DNA of 64,000 nt from an uncultured Clostridia bacterium (GTDB lineage: Bacteria > Bacillota > Clostridia > TANB77 > CAG-508): assembly GCA_934157205.1 (NCBI GenBank), contig CAKPHJ010000002.1:21623-85622 (forward strand). Reading direction: 5' to 3'. The position numbers and the translations under genes were made by a program. Shown in pieces: positions 18,507 through 27,898 of this stretch; positions within the stretch are counted from its first letter, which is position 1, and each line of letters opens with the position of its first letter. The notes beneath the pieces are model-generated. The model saw only the letters and a program-made list of their open reading frames with translations. It had not been told where the DNA came from and ran no database searches.

Positions 18507-20750
18507 TTATTTTCTTGCAAATTTTCTTTCAATATCATATTTTGTCATTTTTATTGCAGTTGGTCTACCATGAGGACATGTAAATGGGTTTGGTAATTTT
18601 AGTAATTTTTCCATTAATGCTTCAACTTCTTGTGTTGTTAATGCCATATTTGCCTTAACAGCAGCTTTACATGCAACTGTTGCAATAAATTTTTCTTCTT
18701 TTTCTTGTTTAGCTGTTCTTGCTACAGTATTTATTTCATCTAAAGTTTCTAAGAAAAGCTCTTTATTGTCAAGTTCCAAACACACAGTTGGTACTCCTGT
18801 TAATTTTATTGTATTTTCTCCAAACTCTTCTAATGTAAATCCTGCTTGTTCAAACATTTTTAAATTATCTTTAGCAATATCCATTTCTTTGCTTGTTAAT
18901 GTTATAACATCTGGCAATAATAACATTTGTGAGTCTTTATTTGTGTCACTATAATAATTTTCTTTTACCTTTTCATACATAATTCTTTCATGTGCAGCAT
19001 GCTGATCTAATATGTACATTTCATTTTCAATTTCTAATATTATATATGTTTGGAAAACAATACCTATAAATTTATATGCTGGTTTACTAAGTTCTTTACT
19101 TTGACTAAATATAGATACATTATTTTTTATTAAATCTATAGCATTGTTCTCTTCTTTCTTTTCTTCTTTTTCTTCAATTGGTTTACTACCAAATAATTTT
19201 GCATACATTTCGTTAAAGTCTTCTGATATTTCTTTTGTTTTATCTTCGTTTAAATCTTGCATTTTTTGTTTTATTTCATTAAATTCTTCTTTAACTTCTT
19301 TATTATCTATTGTTTCTATTACTTTTTGTACATTTTCTACTGGCTTTTCATATTGAATTTCTTCTACTTTTTTTTCAGTTTCATTATTAATTCTATTATT
19401 CTGATTATCTATATTTTGAATAACATTATTTGAATATTCATTTTCGTTTTTTTCTTTTTGTTCCTCTTTTAATTCTGCGTTATTATCTGTTTTTTCTAAT
19501 TTATATTCTGTAGAATCTTCTTTTAGTTCATCTTTGCCATCTTTTATTTCATTTTCTATTTTTTCTTTCATTTGTTTTAATTGAGTTAAAATATCAGATG
19601 TATCTATAGGTTTTCCATAAATATTATTTGATGTAATAGTGTTTGTTTGTTTATTTCTGTATATATCTTCTATTGGATTATTAACATTTGTTTTTATTTT
19701 ACTTTCATCATCTGTATATTTTTCAATTTGTTTGTCATTCTGTTTTCTAAAAGAAAACATATCTCTTTTTAATAAAGTATCTTTTATAGCATGATATATA
19801 GCTTGAAAAACTTTGCTTTCTTCTTCAAAACGAACCTCCAATTTTGCTGGATGTACATTAACGTCTACTTTGGATGGGTTTATTTTTATATTTAAAACTA
19901 CAAAGCCAAATTTTCCTAATGGTATAAGTCCTTTATATGCTTGTTCAGTTGCAGATGATAATGTTTTATCTTTTATAAATCTTTTGTTCACAAAAAACAA
20001 TTGATTAGATCTATTTGATCTTGAAATTTCTGGTTTTCCAATAACACCATCTATTTGTATATCTTCATATTTATAAGAAACTTCTAAAATTCCATTCGCT
20101 ATATCTTTTCCATAAATACTATAAATAACACTTTTTAAATCTCCATTTCCATTTGTCTGAATTACTGTTTTACCAGTATTTATAAGTTTAATAGAAATTT
20201 CAGGATGTACTAATGCAATTCTTGTAATTGCATCTTCTACATATCCTGATTCTGTATAGTCTTTTTTTAGAAATTTATATCTAACAGGTGTGTTAAAAAA
20301 CAAGTTTCTTACTGTAATAGATGTACCTGTTTGACAACCTATTTCTTGTTTTTCTAGTACATTTCCAGCTTCAACTATAATTTTATTGCCAATTTCCTGT
20401 TCTCTTGTTTTAGAAACCATTTCAACATTAGCAATTGCTGAAATACTAGCTAAAGCTTCCCCTCTAAACCCCATAGATGTAACTGTATTTAAATCTTCTG
20501 CAGATCTTATTTTACTTGTAGCATGTCTTTCAAATGCAATTTCAAGGTCATCTGCAGCAATTCCTTTTCCATTATCAGTTACTCTTATATATGAAATTCC
20601 TCCATTTTTTATTTCAACTGTTATATTAGTTGCACCAGCATCTATAGAATTTTCAACCATTTCTTTTATAACTGATGCTGGTCTTTCTATAACCTCTCCT
20701 GCTGCTATTTGGTTAATTGTTAGCTCATCTAATAAGACTATATTTCCCAT
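18507..20750 (-). CDS. mutL: DNA mismatch repair protein MutL
   Basis: 747 aa from ATG 20750 (MGNIVLLDELTINQIAAGEV). The GHKL ATPase motifs MVENSIDAGAT, DNGKGI, RHATSKI and FRGEALASI are intact. A long Lys/Glu/Asn-rich linker (roughly residues 340-560) leads to the C-terminal domain with the endonuclease motif DQHAAHERIMYE and CPHGRPT, so this is the nicking type of MutL. No mutS is adjacent. The gene lies 19 bases downstream of secF. Confidence 0.96.
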   Translation of the reverse strand: MGNIVLLDELTINQIAAGEVIERPASVIKEMVENSIDAGATNITVEIKNGGISYIRVTDNGKGIAADDLEIAFERHATSKIRSAEDLNTVTSMGFRGEALASISAIANVEMVSKTREQEIGNKIIVEAGNVLEKQEIGCQTGTSITVRNLFFNTPVRYKFLKKDYTESGYVEDAITRIALVHPEISIKLINTGKTVIQTNGNGDLKSVIYSIYGKDIANGILEVSYKYEDIQIDGVIGKPEISRSNRSNQLFFVNKRFIKDKTLSSATEQAYKGLIPLGKFGFVVLNIKINPSKVDVNVHPAKLEVRFEEESKVFQAIYHAIKDTLLKRDMFSFRKQNDKQIEKYTDDESKIKTNVNNPIEDIYRNKQTNTITSNNIYGKPIDTSDILTQLKQMKEKIENEIKDGKDELKEDSTEYKLEKTDNNAELKEEQKEKNENEYSNNVIQNIDNQNNRINNETEKKVEEIQYEKPVENVQKVIETIDNKEVKEEFNEIKQKMQDLNEDKTKEISEDFNEMYAKLFGSKPIEEKEEKKEENNAIDLIKNNVSIFSQSKELSKPAYKFIGIVFQTYIILEIENEMYILDQHAAHERIMYEKVKENYYSDTNKDSQMLLLPDVITLTSKEMDIAKDNLKMFEQAGFTLEEFGENTIKLTGVPTVCLELDNKELFLETLDEINTVARTAKQEKEEKFIATVACKAAVKANMALTTQEVEALMEKLLKLPNPFTCPHGRPTAIKMTKYDIERKFARK

Positions 20751-20769
20751 TTTTATATTTTCATTCCTT

Positions 20770-21423
20770 TCAAGCAATTTCTTGATTATTTTTTTCTGCT
20801 AATTTTTTTTCAAATTTTGTTGTTAAGCAAATTAATGTTAAAATATATGCCATTATAATTATAGGTATAGTTAATCTTCCAAATGGTATTCTTGTTATAG
20901 CAGTTACACTTAAAACTACAGCTTGTACTAGTATTAAAGTAAATATAGTTTTTAAAATTGTATTTATAATTCCCAATTTGTAATATCTAATAGCCATATA
21001 TATTAAAATTATTATTGTAGCAATTGAAAAAGGTGCTATATATGGTTTTATAATATCTCTTCCTCTTGTATGAGGAACTGTTAAAATTTGTGTAGAGTCT
21101 GCAGATAGTTCAGTTCCATATTTTTCATTAATTTTATTTATTAAATTTGATTTTTGTTCATCTGTTATATTTGGTGTTATTATACTTACTGTATCTTCAA
21201 AAACCTCTACTTTTTGAATTAAGACTTTTTGATTTGGAATAACTTCATCTGTTATTTTCTTTATGTCTGAAATTTCAAATTGTTTTTGCAAATATAATTC
21301 CACTTTTTTTGCTTCTTCATATTTTAAATCAAAATTAAATCCTTTTATCACTGCTATAGCTACTCCAGCAATTAATATTATTGCAATTATCAATATTAAA
21401 ATTTTATTATTTATTTTCTTCAT
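20770..21423 (-). CDS. secF: SecF-like protein translocase subunit
   Basis: 217 aa, shorter than the usual 290-310. One N-terminal helix, a periplasm-side domain (about residues 30-120; EISDIKKITDEVI, VEVFEDTVSIITP), then only about four helices instead of five. It overlaps the end of secD by 17 bases, and the pair order is that of secD-secF. SecDF uses proton motive force to pull exported proteins. The call rests on context and topology more than on strong motifs. Confidence 0.65.
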   Translation of the reverse strand: MKKINNKILILIIAIILIAGVAIAVIKGFNFDLKYEEAKKVELYLQKQFEISDIKKITDEVIPNQKVLIQKVEVFEDTVSIITPNITDEQKSNLINKINEKYGTELSADSTQILTVPHTRGRDIIKPYIAPFSIATIIILIYMAIRYYKLGIINTILKTIFTLILVQAVVLSVTAITRIPFGRLTIPIIIMAYILTLICLTTKFEKKLAEKNNQEIA

Positions 21424-22885
21424 TGCTTTCTTTTCCTCCTAGTTTATTGTTTAATTTAATTTTTAATAGACTATTTGTTATAACAATATTATAAATAAAT
21501 ATTAGCAATATTCCCCAAAACATAATCATTCCAAAACTACTAATTGGTTCCCATTTTATAAAACAAAATGTAATAACCATAATTATAATAGGTATTATTT
21601 TTATTAAAAATTCTTTATTTGTTTCTTTATTTGCTTTGCTTACATTCACTTCTTTTATTTTTGAAATAAAACTATAAACAAAAATATAATTTAAAATTAA
21701 AGTTAATAATATTCCAAATAATCCTTCAAATGAAATAACAACATTTGCATATCTTAAAAGTAATGAAAATACTGTGGCAAATCCAATATATGAAACTGTT
21801 CCTAATAAACCTAATAGTTTGAATTTTATTATCATAATAATTAAAGCAATAGCTATTATTGCAATAACTGCATATATAAATATTTGAATTGTATTTATGT
21901 TAATATCAGAAATTATATATTCATTTCCATCTACTTCATATGTTAATGGTAAATTGCCTGTATCTAATACTACCGCCATATTTTTAGCTTGTTCTGCATA
22001 ACCTTGAACTGTTTTTTTGTCTGTTGAAGCTTTTCCTATTGATAATTGTAATTTTCCTGTTTTTAAAGTTTCATCAAAACTTGTAGACATTATTTCTTCA
22101 TCATCTATTTTCATTGTTATCTTTTTTTCTTCTGTACTACTACTATTAGAATCTGTTTTATTTGTTTCTTCTGTTTCATTTGTTGTATCATTACTATTAT
22201 CTGTATTTGTTGTGTTTTCATCTGATTTTACATATTTTGTGCTTATATCTTCTAATTTTTTGCTACCTTCTTTATTAAATTCTATGCTTAAATAAACTGT
22301 TGTTCCTGATGAAGTTGTTGTACTTGTAGAACCTGATCCATATAAAACCTCTGCTTTTTTTATATCAGAATTTGTCATTAATACTTCTTTTGTTTCACTG
22401 TCTATAATTTCAAATTTTCCTACCGTATTTAATCCACTTATTGTAGAATCTGTTTTATCATCTTCAGGTATTTCAATTAAAATATCTCCTGTTTGTTCAT
22501 CAATTTTTGTTATATAATTTTCAATATCCAATTCTTTTAATCTATTTTCTATTATTTTTTTTGCTTTTTTATAATTATCTACATTTTTTTCTTCATCATT
22601 ATTATAAGCTTGTTCTTCTTTTACATAGCCTTTTTCTGCAATTTCTTCATCTGTAAGACTACTGCTATTTTTAACTTCGTTTCCACTTGAATCTTTTACA
22701 ACTGTTTTATTTCCAGTTTTTAATTTTAATCTTATATTTCTAGCTCCTTTTAAATTCATTGCATATGAAAAGTCTTTTACTTTGTTTTCCATTCTATTTT
22801 GATATTTAATATAAATACCACCAAATGCAATCATTGCAATTAATATAATTGATAATGTAATAGTTAATATTTTTACTTTTTTCAT
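21407..22885 (-). CDS. secD: SecD-like protein translocase subunit
   Basis: 492 aa. N-terminal helix, then MNLKGARNIRLKLKTG (counterpart of the GLDLxGG strand) and the repeated P1 domain (KKIIENRLKELDIENYITKIDEQTGDILIEIP), a Ser/Thr/Asn-rich insert (about residues 210-250), and C-terminal helices from ~330. It is more divergent than most SecD proteins but the fold order is right. It opens the secD-secF-mutL-miaA-HlyD unit. AAGGGA precedes the ATG. Confidence 0.8.
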   Translation of the reverse strand: MKKVKILTITLSIILIAMIAFGGIYIKYQNRMENKVKDFSYAMNLKGARNIRLKLKTGNKTVVKDSSGNEVKNSSSLTDEEIAEKGYVKEEQAYNNDEEKNVDNYKKAKKIIENRLKELDIENYITKIDEQTGDILIEIPEDDKTDSTISGLNTVGKFEIIDSETKEVLMTNSDIKKAEVLYGSGSTSTTTSSGTTVYLSIEFNKEGSKKLEDISTKYVKSDENTTNTDNSNDTTNETEETNKTDSNSSSTEEKKITMKIDDEEIMSTSFDETLKTGKLQLSIGKASTDKKTVQGYAEQAKNMAVVLDTGNLPLTYEVDGNEYIISDININTIQIFIYAVIAIIAIALIIMIIKFKLLGLLGTVSYIGFATVFSLLLRYANVVISFEGLFGILLTLILNYIFVYSFISKIKEVNVSKANKETNKEFLIKIIPIIIMVITFCFIKWEPISSFGMIMFWGILLIFIYNIVITNSLLKIKLNNKLGGKESNEENK

Positions 22886-23323
22886 TTCTAATTCTTCCCT
22901 TCTTAAAAATTCTTTCTAAATTTTATATTAATTTTTAAAAAATATCAACCTTTTTTCTATAATTTTAATTATAACTCGAACTCTTTTCAGAAATCGACTG
23001 TCAGCCAAAAATTTCAAAGTGCTAGTTAATAATAACTTTTTTAGTAATATAAAAACTGGTTAGTAAAAAAACACCAACCAGTTTTTGTGCATTATAAATA
23101 TTTATATTATATACTAGGAAACTTATACTTTCCTAGTATATAATAGCTACAATTGCTAGCCCTTTGAGATTTTCTCTTTTTATCCGAAAACTCAAATCGA
23201 GCGAGAACAAAGGGCAACTTACGTTGCTTTGTTCTATATTTTTCAAAATATCTTTTCATTAGTACAAGAGAAACTAGTTTTATAACTAATTAAAAAATCC
23301 CTGAACAAATTACTATTTATGTA
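22886..23323. other. Hairpin-rich intergenic region upstream of secD
   Basis: 438 bases without a gene. It holds three clear hairpins: AAAAACTGGTT.../...AACCAGTTTTT (about 23051-23086, with T-runs on both strands, a bidirectional terminator), TATACTAGGAAA/TTTCCTAGTATA (about 23110-23142), and AGAACAAAG...CTTTGTTCT (about 23203-23236). The last one competes with a second pairing, GCCCTTTG (near 23159) with CAAAGGGC (near 23209). The segment looks like a terminator plus a possible switch or small RNA; I do not recognise a known family. Confidence 0.5.
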
Positions 23324-23917
23324 TTATTCTTTTAAGACTATAAATTGAAATTTATACTGTGATATGTTTTTACCATCTTCAGTATCTTGAATATCTTCTT
23401 TTTCATTTTGCTCATAATTCCATTTCCAATTTATTTTAAAAGTTTTAGTTTCATTTTTATTTAATGTTCCAATAAGCAAATTATTAAGATCTTCTATTTC
23501 ACTATAATATTTACTGTTTTTAGATAGATTAAACAATAAATTTTTTGGCTTTTTATTGCAACTTGTAAAACAGATTTTATATTTGCTTTTTTTATAAGAA
23601 TATATTTTTATACTAAAACTTCCTTTGGTTCCTGGAGCAATTATTTTGCTAAACTTTAAACTTTTATCTATTGTATTTGTAATATTAATATATTTTTCTT
23701 GTTTCTTTTTATTTGTGACATCGAAATACATTGTTAACTCTTCATTTTGACTATAACTTTTTTTATTTTCACTTTCAAACCCAATATTTTTAAAAAATAT
23801 TATATCATCTTGGACTTCTTTTTCATTTTGTATATTATAAACATATTTACCAATTATTAGAAAAATACAAATAAAAAACACTATAAGCATACATAACAAC
23901 TTCGCTTCATTCTTCAT
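23324..23917 (-). CDS. TasA/camelysin-like exported protein, divergent paralogue
   Basis: 197 aa with an N-terminal membrane/signal helix (LLCMLIVFFICIFLIIGKYVY). Its core IIAPGTKGSFSIKI, the segment NSKYYSEIEDLNNLL and the end FKINWKWNYE...GKNISQYKFQF run parallel to the protein at 24647-25234 (IAPGTSGSFNIIV, EYNSISELQDIL, IEWQWKYE...KNISQYTFKV), so the two are paralogues. Such proteins form surface fibres or coats after SipW-type processing. It ends the three-gene cluster. Confidence 0.65.
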   Translation of the reverse strand: MKNEAKLLCMLIVFFICIFLIIGKYVYNIQNEKEVQDDIIFFKNIGFESENKKSYSQNEELTMYFDVTNKKKQEKYINITNTIDKSLKFSKIIAPGTKGSFSIKIYSYKKSKYKICFTSCNKKPKNLLFNLSKNSKYYSEIEDLNNLLIGTLNKNETKTFKINWKWNYEQNEKEDIQDTEDGKNISQYKFQFIVLKE

Positions 23918-23926
23918 TTATTCCTC

Positions 23927-24431
23927 CTATATTTTAACTTGTTCTGAATGTACTTTTATTTGAATATTTTGTAATTCTGTTTTTATGTCTGTATTTTTAT
24001 TATTTTCATAACTAACTTCAAGTATATATTTATGTTCTTCTGCCGTATCTTTTCTTACTTCAATATCTTCTGTTTTATTTTTGTGCAAGCTTATTTCTTC
24101 TCCATCTTTATATAATTTTAGTTTTATATTTTCATTATTATTCATAATTATTTCAATGTTATATTTTAAATTAGTTCCGTGTTATTTTGTTTTCATTATT
24201 ATAATTTCTTATTTTAAAACAATATTTTCCAAAATTATTTTCAGATGTTATTTCTATAGGAGAGTCATTATCAACAATTAATATTGGCTCTGCAATTTCT
24301 GTATTTGTTATTATGTCTGTTTTATCATAGTTTTTTCCAATACTATATCCAGCAAAAAAGAAAATTAAAACAATTGTTGTTATTATAATTAGAGTAATTT
24401 CTCTTGATGTTATTTTTATTTTATTTTTCAT
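23927..24431 (-). CDS. TasA-cluster membrane-anchored protein, read through a +1 frameshift at CGG
   Basis: Skipping the C at 24179 joins two ORFs into one 167 aa protein. Start ATG 24431 is set by AAGGA 9 bases upstream. One N-terminal helix (EITLIIITTIVLIFFFAGYSIG), then a beta-rich outside domain: FKIRNYNNENKITGTNLKYNIEII (split here only for the join: ...KIT-G-TNLK...), LKLYKDGEEISLHKNKTE and a final strand QIKVHSEQVKI. This is the pattern of small clostridial SipW/TasA-associated proteins. In the unshifted frame the product stops two codons after ACA (CGG AAC TAA). No ribosome binding site precedes the second ORF. Confidence 0.8.
24177..24179 (-). other. CGG +1 frameshift site in the TasA-cluster gene
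   Basis: Minus-strand ATA ACA CGG AAC TAA: CGG is in frame (codon 85 from ATG 24431). Skipping the C gives ACA GGA ACT AAT (Thr-Gly-Thr-Asn) and opens 83 further codons. Confidence 0.85.
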
Positions 24432-24646
24432 AAGCTTCATTCCTTTTTATACAAATTGTTCTTTTTGTACAATTTATATAATTTTTTTAATTCTTTACAT
24501 TCTATTTTCTTATAATTTTTAACCTATGAATATTGGGAATCTGTAACTTTAAAAATTTTAAAATTAGTTTAAATTTAAATTTGAAGATTAAGACTTAAAA
24601 ATAAATAAGATTTTTTAATTTTTCTTTAGAGAATAAAAGATTTATA

Positions 24647-25234
24647 TTAGGCATTTGGTTCTACTTGTGTTCCTGAAACAACTACTTTAAATGTATATTG
24701 CGAAATATTTTTTGCATTTAATGTATCTATTTTATCATTATTTGCTATTTCATTTTCATTATTTCCTGTTTCATATTTCCATTGCCATTCTATCTGAAGT
24801 GTTCTTGTTTTTTCTTTATCATTTGCAGCAATTGTTCCTGATAAAATATCTTGTAATTCAGATATAGAATTATATTCTTTTCCTTGATATTTAAATTTTA
24901 AGTTTTGAGGCTTGTCTGTTTCATTTTGGAATTTAACCTTATAATTAATTCCCACATCTGATTCAGTTCCATCTACTATAATATTAAAACTTCCACTAGT
25001 TCCTGGGGCTATTTTGTTATTTAGTAAAGTTTCATTATTACATGTAGAAACTAAGTTTATGGTTTGCACTTGTTCTTGCTGACCATTTACTTTAAAACTC
25101 CATGTTGCAACTTTAGCTAAACCATCACCTCTTACTTCAGAAACATATTTTGAATAGGCTTTTCCTCCTATAAATGATATAAGTACTATACTAATAATAG
25201 CTAATATTAGTAAAATTTTCTTTTTTTTACTCAA
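24647..25234 (-). CDS. TasA/camelysin-like surface protein
   Basis: 195 aa. SipW-type signal region KKKKILLILAIISIVLISFI with GGKAYSKYVSEVRGDGLAKVATWSFKV after the cleavage site, as in TasA/CalY fibre proteins; the jelly-roll core has IAPGTSGSFNI and GINYKVKF. These proteins are exported by SipW and assemble on the cell or spore surface; no sipW is in the window. It starts with TTG, 8 bases after AGGAGG; the ATG between them is too close to the site. First gene of the cluster, driven by the promoter at 25358-25387. Confidence 0.75.
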   Translation of the reverse strand: MSKKKKILLILAIISIVLISFIGGKAYSKYVSEVRGDGLAKVATWSFKVNGQQEQVQTINLVSTCNNETLLNNKIAPGTSGSFNIIVDGTESDVGINYKVKFQNETDKPQNLKFKYQGKEYNSISELQDILSGTIAANDKEKTRTLQIEWQWKYETGNNENEIANNDKIDTLNAKNISQYTFKVVVSGTQVEPNA

Positions 25235-25357
25235 TAAGCATTCCTCCTTTTTATTAATTTTGTGTTTAATTTTTAATTATGATATTAAAACGATAATTAA
25301 AATTTTTAGACTTAATCTTTCTTGAAAAAAATTATAAGAATTTTCAAATGCAAACTC

Positions 25358-25387
25358 ATTATACACTCACAAATTATATTTTGTCAA
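25358..25387 (-). promoter_or_regulatory. Sigma-A promoter of the TasA-like cluster
   Basis: Minus-strand TTGACA (25382-25387), 18-base spacer, TATAAT (25358-25363). It leaves an untranslated leader of about 115 bases before the TTG start. Confidence 0.75.
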
Positions 25388-25392
25388 CTACT

Positions 25393-25449
25393 TTTCATCG
25401 CAATTTACGACAAAAATCGGGATTGTCACTGTCGAAATTTGCGATGAAA
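25393..25449. promoter_or_regulatory. Palindrome between divergent promoters (candidate operator)
   Basis: TTTCATCGCAATTTACGACA (25393-25412) and TGTCGAAATTTGCGATGAAA (25430-25449) are inverted repeats whose outer 11 and inner 5 bases match exactly, with mismatches only in the middle. The palindrome fills the space between the two divergent -35 boxes, so one regulator bound here could control both units. Confidence 0.55.
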
Positions 25450-25454
25450 TTTTC

Positions 25455-25482
25455 TTGCATTTGTTAAATTTTGTTGTATAAT
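25455..25482 (+). promoter_or_regulatory. Sigma-A promoter of the exported Ig-like protein gene
   Basis: TTGCAT (25455-25460), 16-base spacer, TATAAT (25477-25482), followed by AGGAGG just ahead of the ATG at 25508. Confidence 0.7.
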
Positions 25483-25507
25483 TATAAATAAAAAAAGGAG
25501 GTCTTAT

Positions 25508-26848
25508 ATGAATAAAAAAATTTTTATCTTATTTCTAACCATATTACTTTCATTATTCATTTCATTTACAATTTATAGCTGTAATGCTAAATACACACTA
25601 GACAAACAATTTACAATTGCAAATCTCATTTTAGACAACTCGCCACCCACTTTTCAATTAATTTCTGTAAAAAATTCAAACACCAATTATGAAAACTTTG
25701 CAAATTGCAATCATACCATAACATTTAAAATTAAATTAATTGAATCAAATATTAAAACAAATAATTTTAATCAAAACAATTTAAAAGTAAAAGTAGCAAA
25801 TAACTATATTTCACCAACATTCACAAAATTCACATTAATTTCAAATTCTTCAAATGAATTAATCTACGAATTTTCCATAACTAATATTACAAACAATGGT
25901 AAACTCGAATTATTTATTCCACCTAATATTGTAGAAGATTTTTGCAATAACACAAACAGTGCACTAAATATATCTACCACCATTGAAATAGACAACATTC
26001 CGCCTAATTTAACTTTAGAAGAACTTGCTCAATCTGATTCATCTTCATTAATAAATATTTGTTCAAATGAATCAATTAGACCATTAGAAAGCTGGAATAT
26101 TTCTAAAAATAACACCAATTTATCAAAAACTTTCTTAAGTAATACTTATTTCCCTATTCAAGTTTACGATTATGCTCAAAATACATCAGAAATTTTTATA
26201 TCTGTAAAAAAATCAAAAAGTATTTCATTATTTTATACAACATATGATTCCTATAGTAGTTTTTCTAGTGCTTCAAATGGCGAAATATGTGCTAAAAATA
26301 CTATTTTAGGTAATCAAAATAATAAAACAGAAAGCTTATTTGTTCGTTTAGAAAATAATTCTAATTACAATTTAAATTTATTAGGAAAAACTTATGTCCA
26401 TACATATTGGGGACCTGGAAGTACTATATTATGTAATTTTTCAGAATCTAGTTTTACACATGGATATAATCCCGCTTCTAATTGGTATACAATTAATAAA
26501 GATAGATTACTTTATTACAATAAGCTTTTACATACTCAATTTGGAGGAATTGGCTTAAACTATCCAAATAAAAAAGATATAACTTCTTACAAAGCTATAC
26601 CTCCTGACATTGCAAATAAAAATCTTTATGGTATATCAAGTATTTCATTTAAACTAAATAATTCTGACTTTTCAGTTGTTTATCAAACATTTGTAAAAGG
26701 CTATGGTTGGATTAAAACTTGTAGTGATGGTGAAGAATGTATTTTAGATTATGACAAGCCAATATCTGGTATTAGAATTAATATAATTCCTAAAACAGAA
26801 AAGCAATATTTAATTGATTTTTGGAATAAAGATTCTACATTTTATTAA
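25508..26848 (+). CDS. Exported Ig-like beta-rich protein
   Basis: 446 aa. Signal peptide or lipoprotein-like start KKIFILFLTILLSLFISFTIYSC. The mature part is rich in Asn/Ser/Thr with two Ig-like modules: one around residues 45-155 and one starting at EIDNIPPNLTL, the same kind of boundary (xDNxxPxxT) seen in the giant protein at 55-64 kb. The C-terminal half (about 240-446; YTTYDSYSSFSS, YGWIKTCSDGEECILDYDKPISGIRI) resembles no domain I can name. Its ribosome binding site AGGAGG and promoter are strong. Confidence 0.6.
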   Translation: MNKKIFILFLTILLSLFISFTIYSCNAKYTLDKQFTIANLILDNSPPTFQLISVKNSNTNYENFANCNHTITFKIKLIESNIKTNNFNQNNLKVKVANNYISPTFTKFTLISNSSNELIYEFSITNITNNGKLELFIPPNIVEDFCNNTNSALNISTTIEIDNIPPNLTLEELAQSDSSSLINICSNESIRPLESWNISKNNTNLSKTFLSNTYFPIQVYDYAQNTSEIFISVKKSKSISLFYTTYDSYSSFSSASNGEICAKNTILGNQNNKTESLFVRLENNSNYNLNLLGKTYVHTYWGPGSTILCNFSESSFTHGYNPASNWYTINKDRLLYYNKLLHTQFGGIGLNYPNKKDITSYKAIPPDIANKNLYGISSISFKLNNSDFSVVYQTFVKGYGWIKTCSDGEECILDYDKPISGIRINIIPKTEKQYLIDFWNKDSTFY

Positions 26849-27221
26849 CTCCTATAATACCACCTAAAATTCCAAAAATTACTCCCAATGCAATCATAAC
26901 AATACTTTGTAAATTTAAAACATAATTCCAATTTAATATACTAGAAATTAAGTATAAAATGAACATATATATAGCACCTATTATTGCACCATTTATAAAA
27001 CCATTTTTCTTTAATTTTAAATTTACAAAAGAACTTCCAATTAAAATACTCATGGCTGTTGCAATTATTATTACTGTATCAATTATATTTTCACTTAAAT
27101 TTGTATATGTAAGTAATATAGAAAAAATTAACAAAATAATAGCAGTAGTTATAAGTGAAATTAAAATTCCTTGAATAATATGTTTTACAAAATTCGCTTC
27201 AGAATAATTCTTAATATTCAT
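26835..27221 (-). CDS. TIGR04086-family membrane protein
   Basis: About 128 aa from ATG 27221 (MNIKNYSEANFVKHIIQG), chosen because AAAGGA stands 8 bases upstream. Four predicted helices in pairs, with GIIGV/GAIIGAIY glycine patterns of this small Firmicutes family of unknown function. It runs convergently into the preceding gene, overlapping its 3' end by 14 bases. Confidence 0.6.
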   Translation of the reverse strand: MNIKNYSEANFVKHIIQGILISLITTAIILLIFSILLTYTNLSENIIDTVIIIATAMSILIGSSFVNLKLKKNGFINGAIIGAIYMFILYLISSILNWNYVLNLQSIVMIALGVIFGILGGIIGVNKM

Positions 27222-27307
27222 CTTAGCCATCCTTTCTAATTTAAGTTTATTTTGTTGTAACATTAACTTGTATTTACATATTATTCATTTTATTTATATT
27301 TAGAACT

Positions 27308-27880
27308 CTAAAAATTTATTTTTTTATCAAGCTGCTCTATAATATTAATAATTATATTTTCAATATTAAATTCCTTTCCATATTCTTTTTTTAATGAAGT
27401 TGCAATATTTTCTATTTCTTTTGAAAACATTTCTTCATTTACATTAAATCCAAAACTAATTATCAAATAGTTAATTTTTCCAGCTATTGTATTAACTTCA
27501 GTTAATATTCCACATATCTTTTTTCCATTTAAAAAAAGATCATTGGGTTTTTTTATTTCTAAATTATATCCATACATTTTATATATGGTATCTTTTATAA
27601 TATTTGCAATATCTATTGTAAGACCATTTAACATATCTACACTACACTTTGGTTTTAAAATAATAGAAATTAAAATATTTTTTCCTCTACTTTCTGTGTT
27701 CCATTTTCTTCCGTTAGTTCCTATTCCACCAGTTTGAATTCCTGCAATAATAACTTTTCCATTATTTTCTTCATTTGCTATCTTTTTTGCATACAAATGA
27801 GTAGATTCTATTTTTTCATAATATTCAATTGTTTTTCCTATTTTTTTAGTATTTATTTTTTTTATTTTCTCTATATCCAT
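27308..27880 (-). CDS. birA: Biotin--[acetyl-CoA-carboxylase] ligase
   Basis: 190 aa, lacking the N-terminal DNA-binding domain of bifunctional BirA, so an enzyme only. ESTHLYAKKIA, GGIGTNGRKWNTESRG (biotinyl-AMP loop, GRGRxGR type) and KKPNDLFLNGKKICGILTEV (KWPND type) are present. It attaches biotin to carboxylase carrier domains. It follows the NTP pyrophosphatase gene by 18 bases. Confidence 0.9.
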   Translation of the reverse strand: MDIEKIKKINTKKIGKTIEYYEKIESTHLYAKKIANEENNGKVIIAGIQTGGIGTNGRKWNTESRGKNILISIILKPKCSVDMLNGLTIDIANIIKDTIYKMYGYNLEIKKPNDLFLNGKKICGILTEVNTIAGKINYLIISFGFNVNEEMFSKEIENIATSLKKEYGKEFNIENIIINIIEQLDKKINF

Positions 27881-27898
27881 TCTTTTCCTCGACTATTG

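Noticed and set aside
22975..22996. Third copy of the structured element
   Set aside because: Only about 16 of 19 bases (around AAAGAGTTCG) resemble the element core; the flanks and stems do not match.
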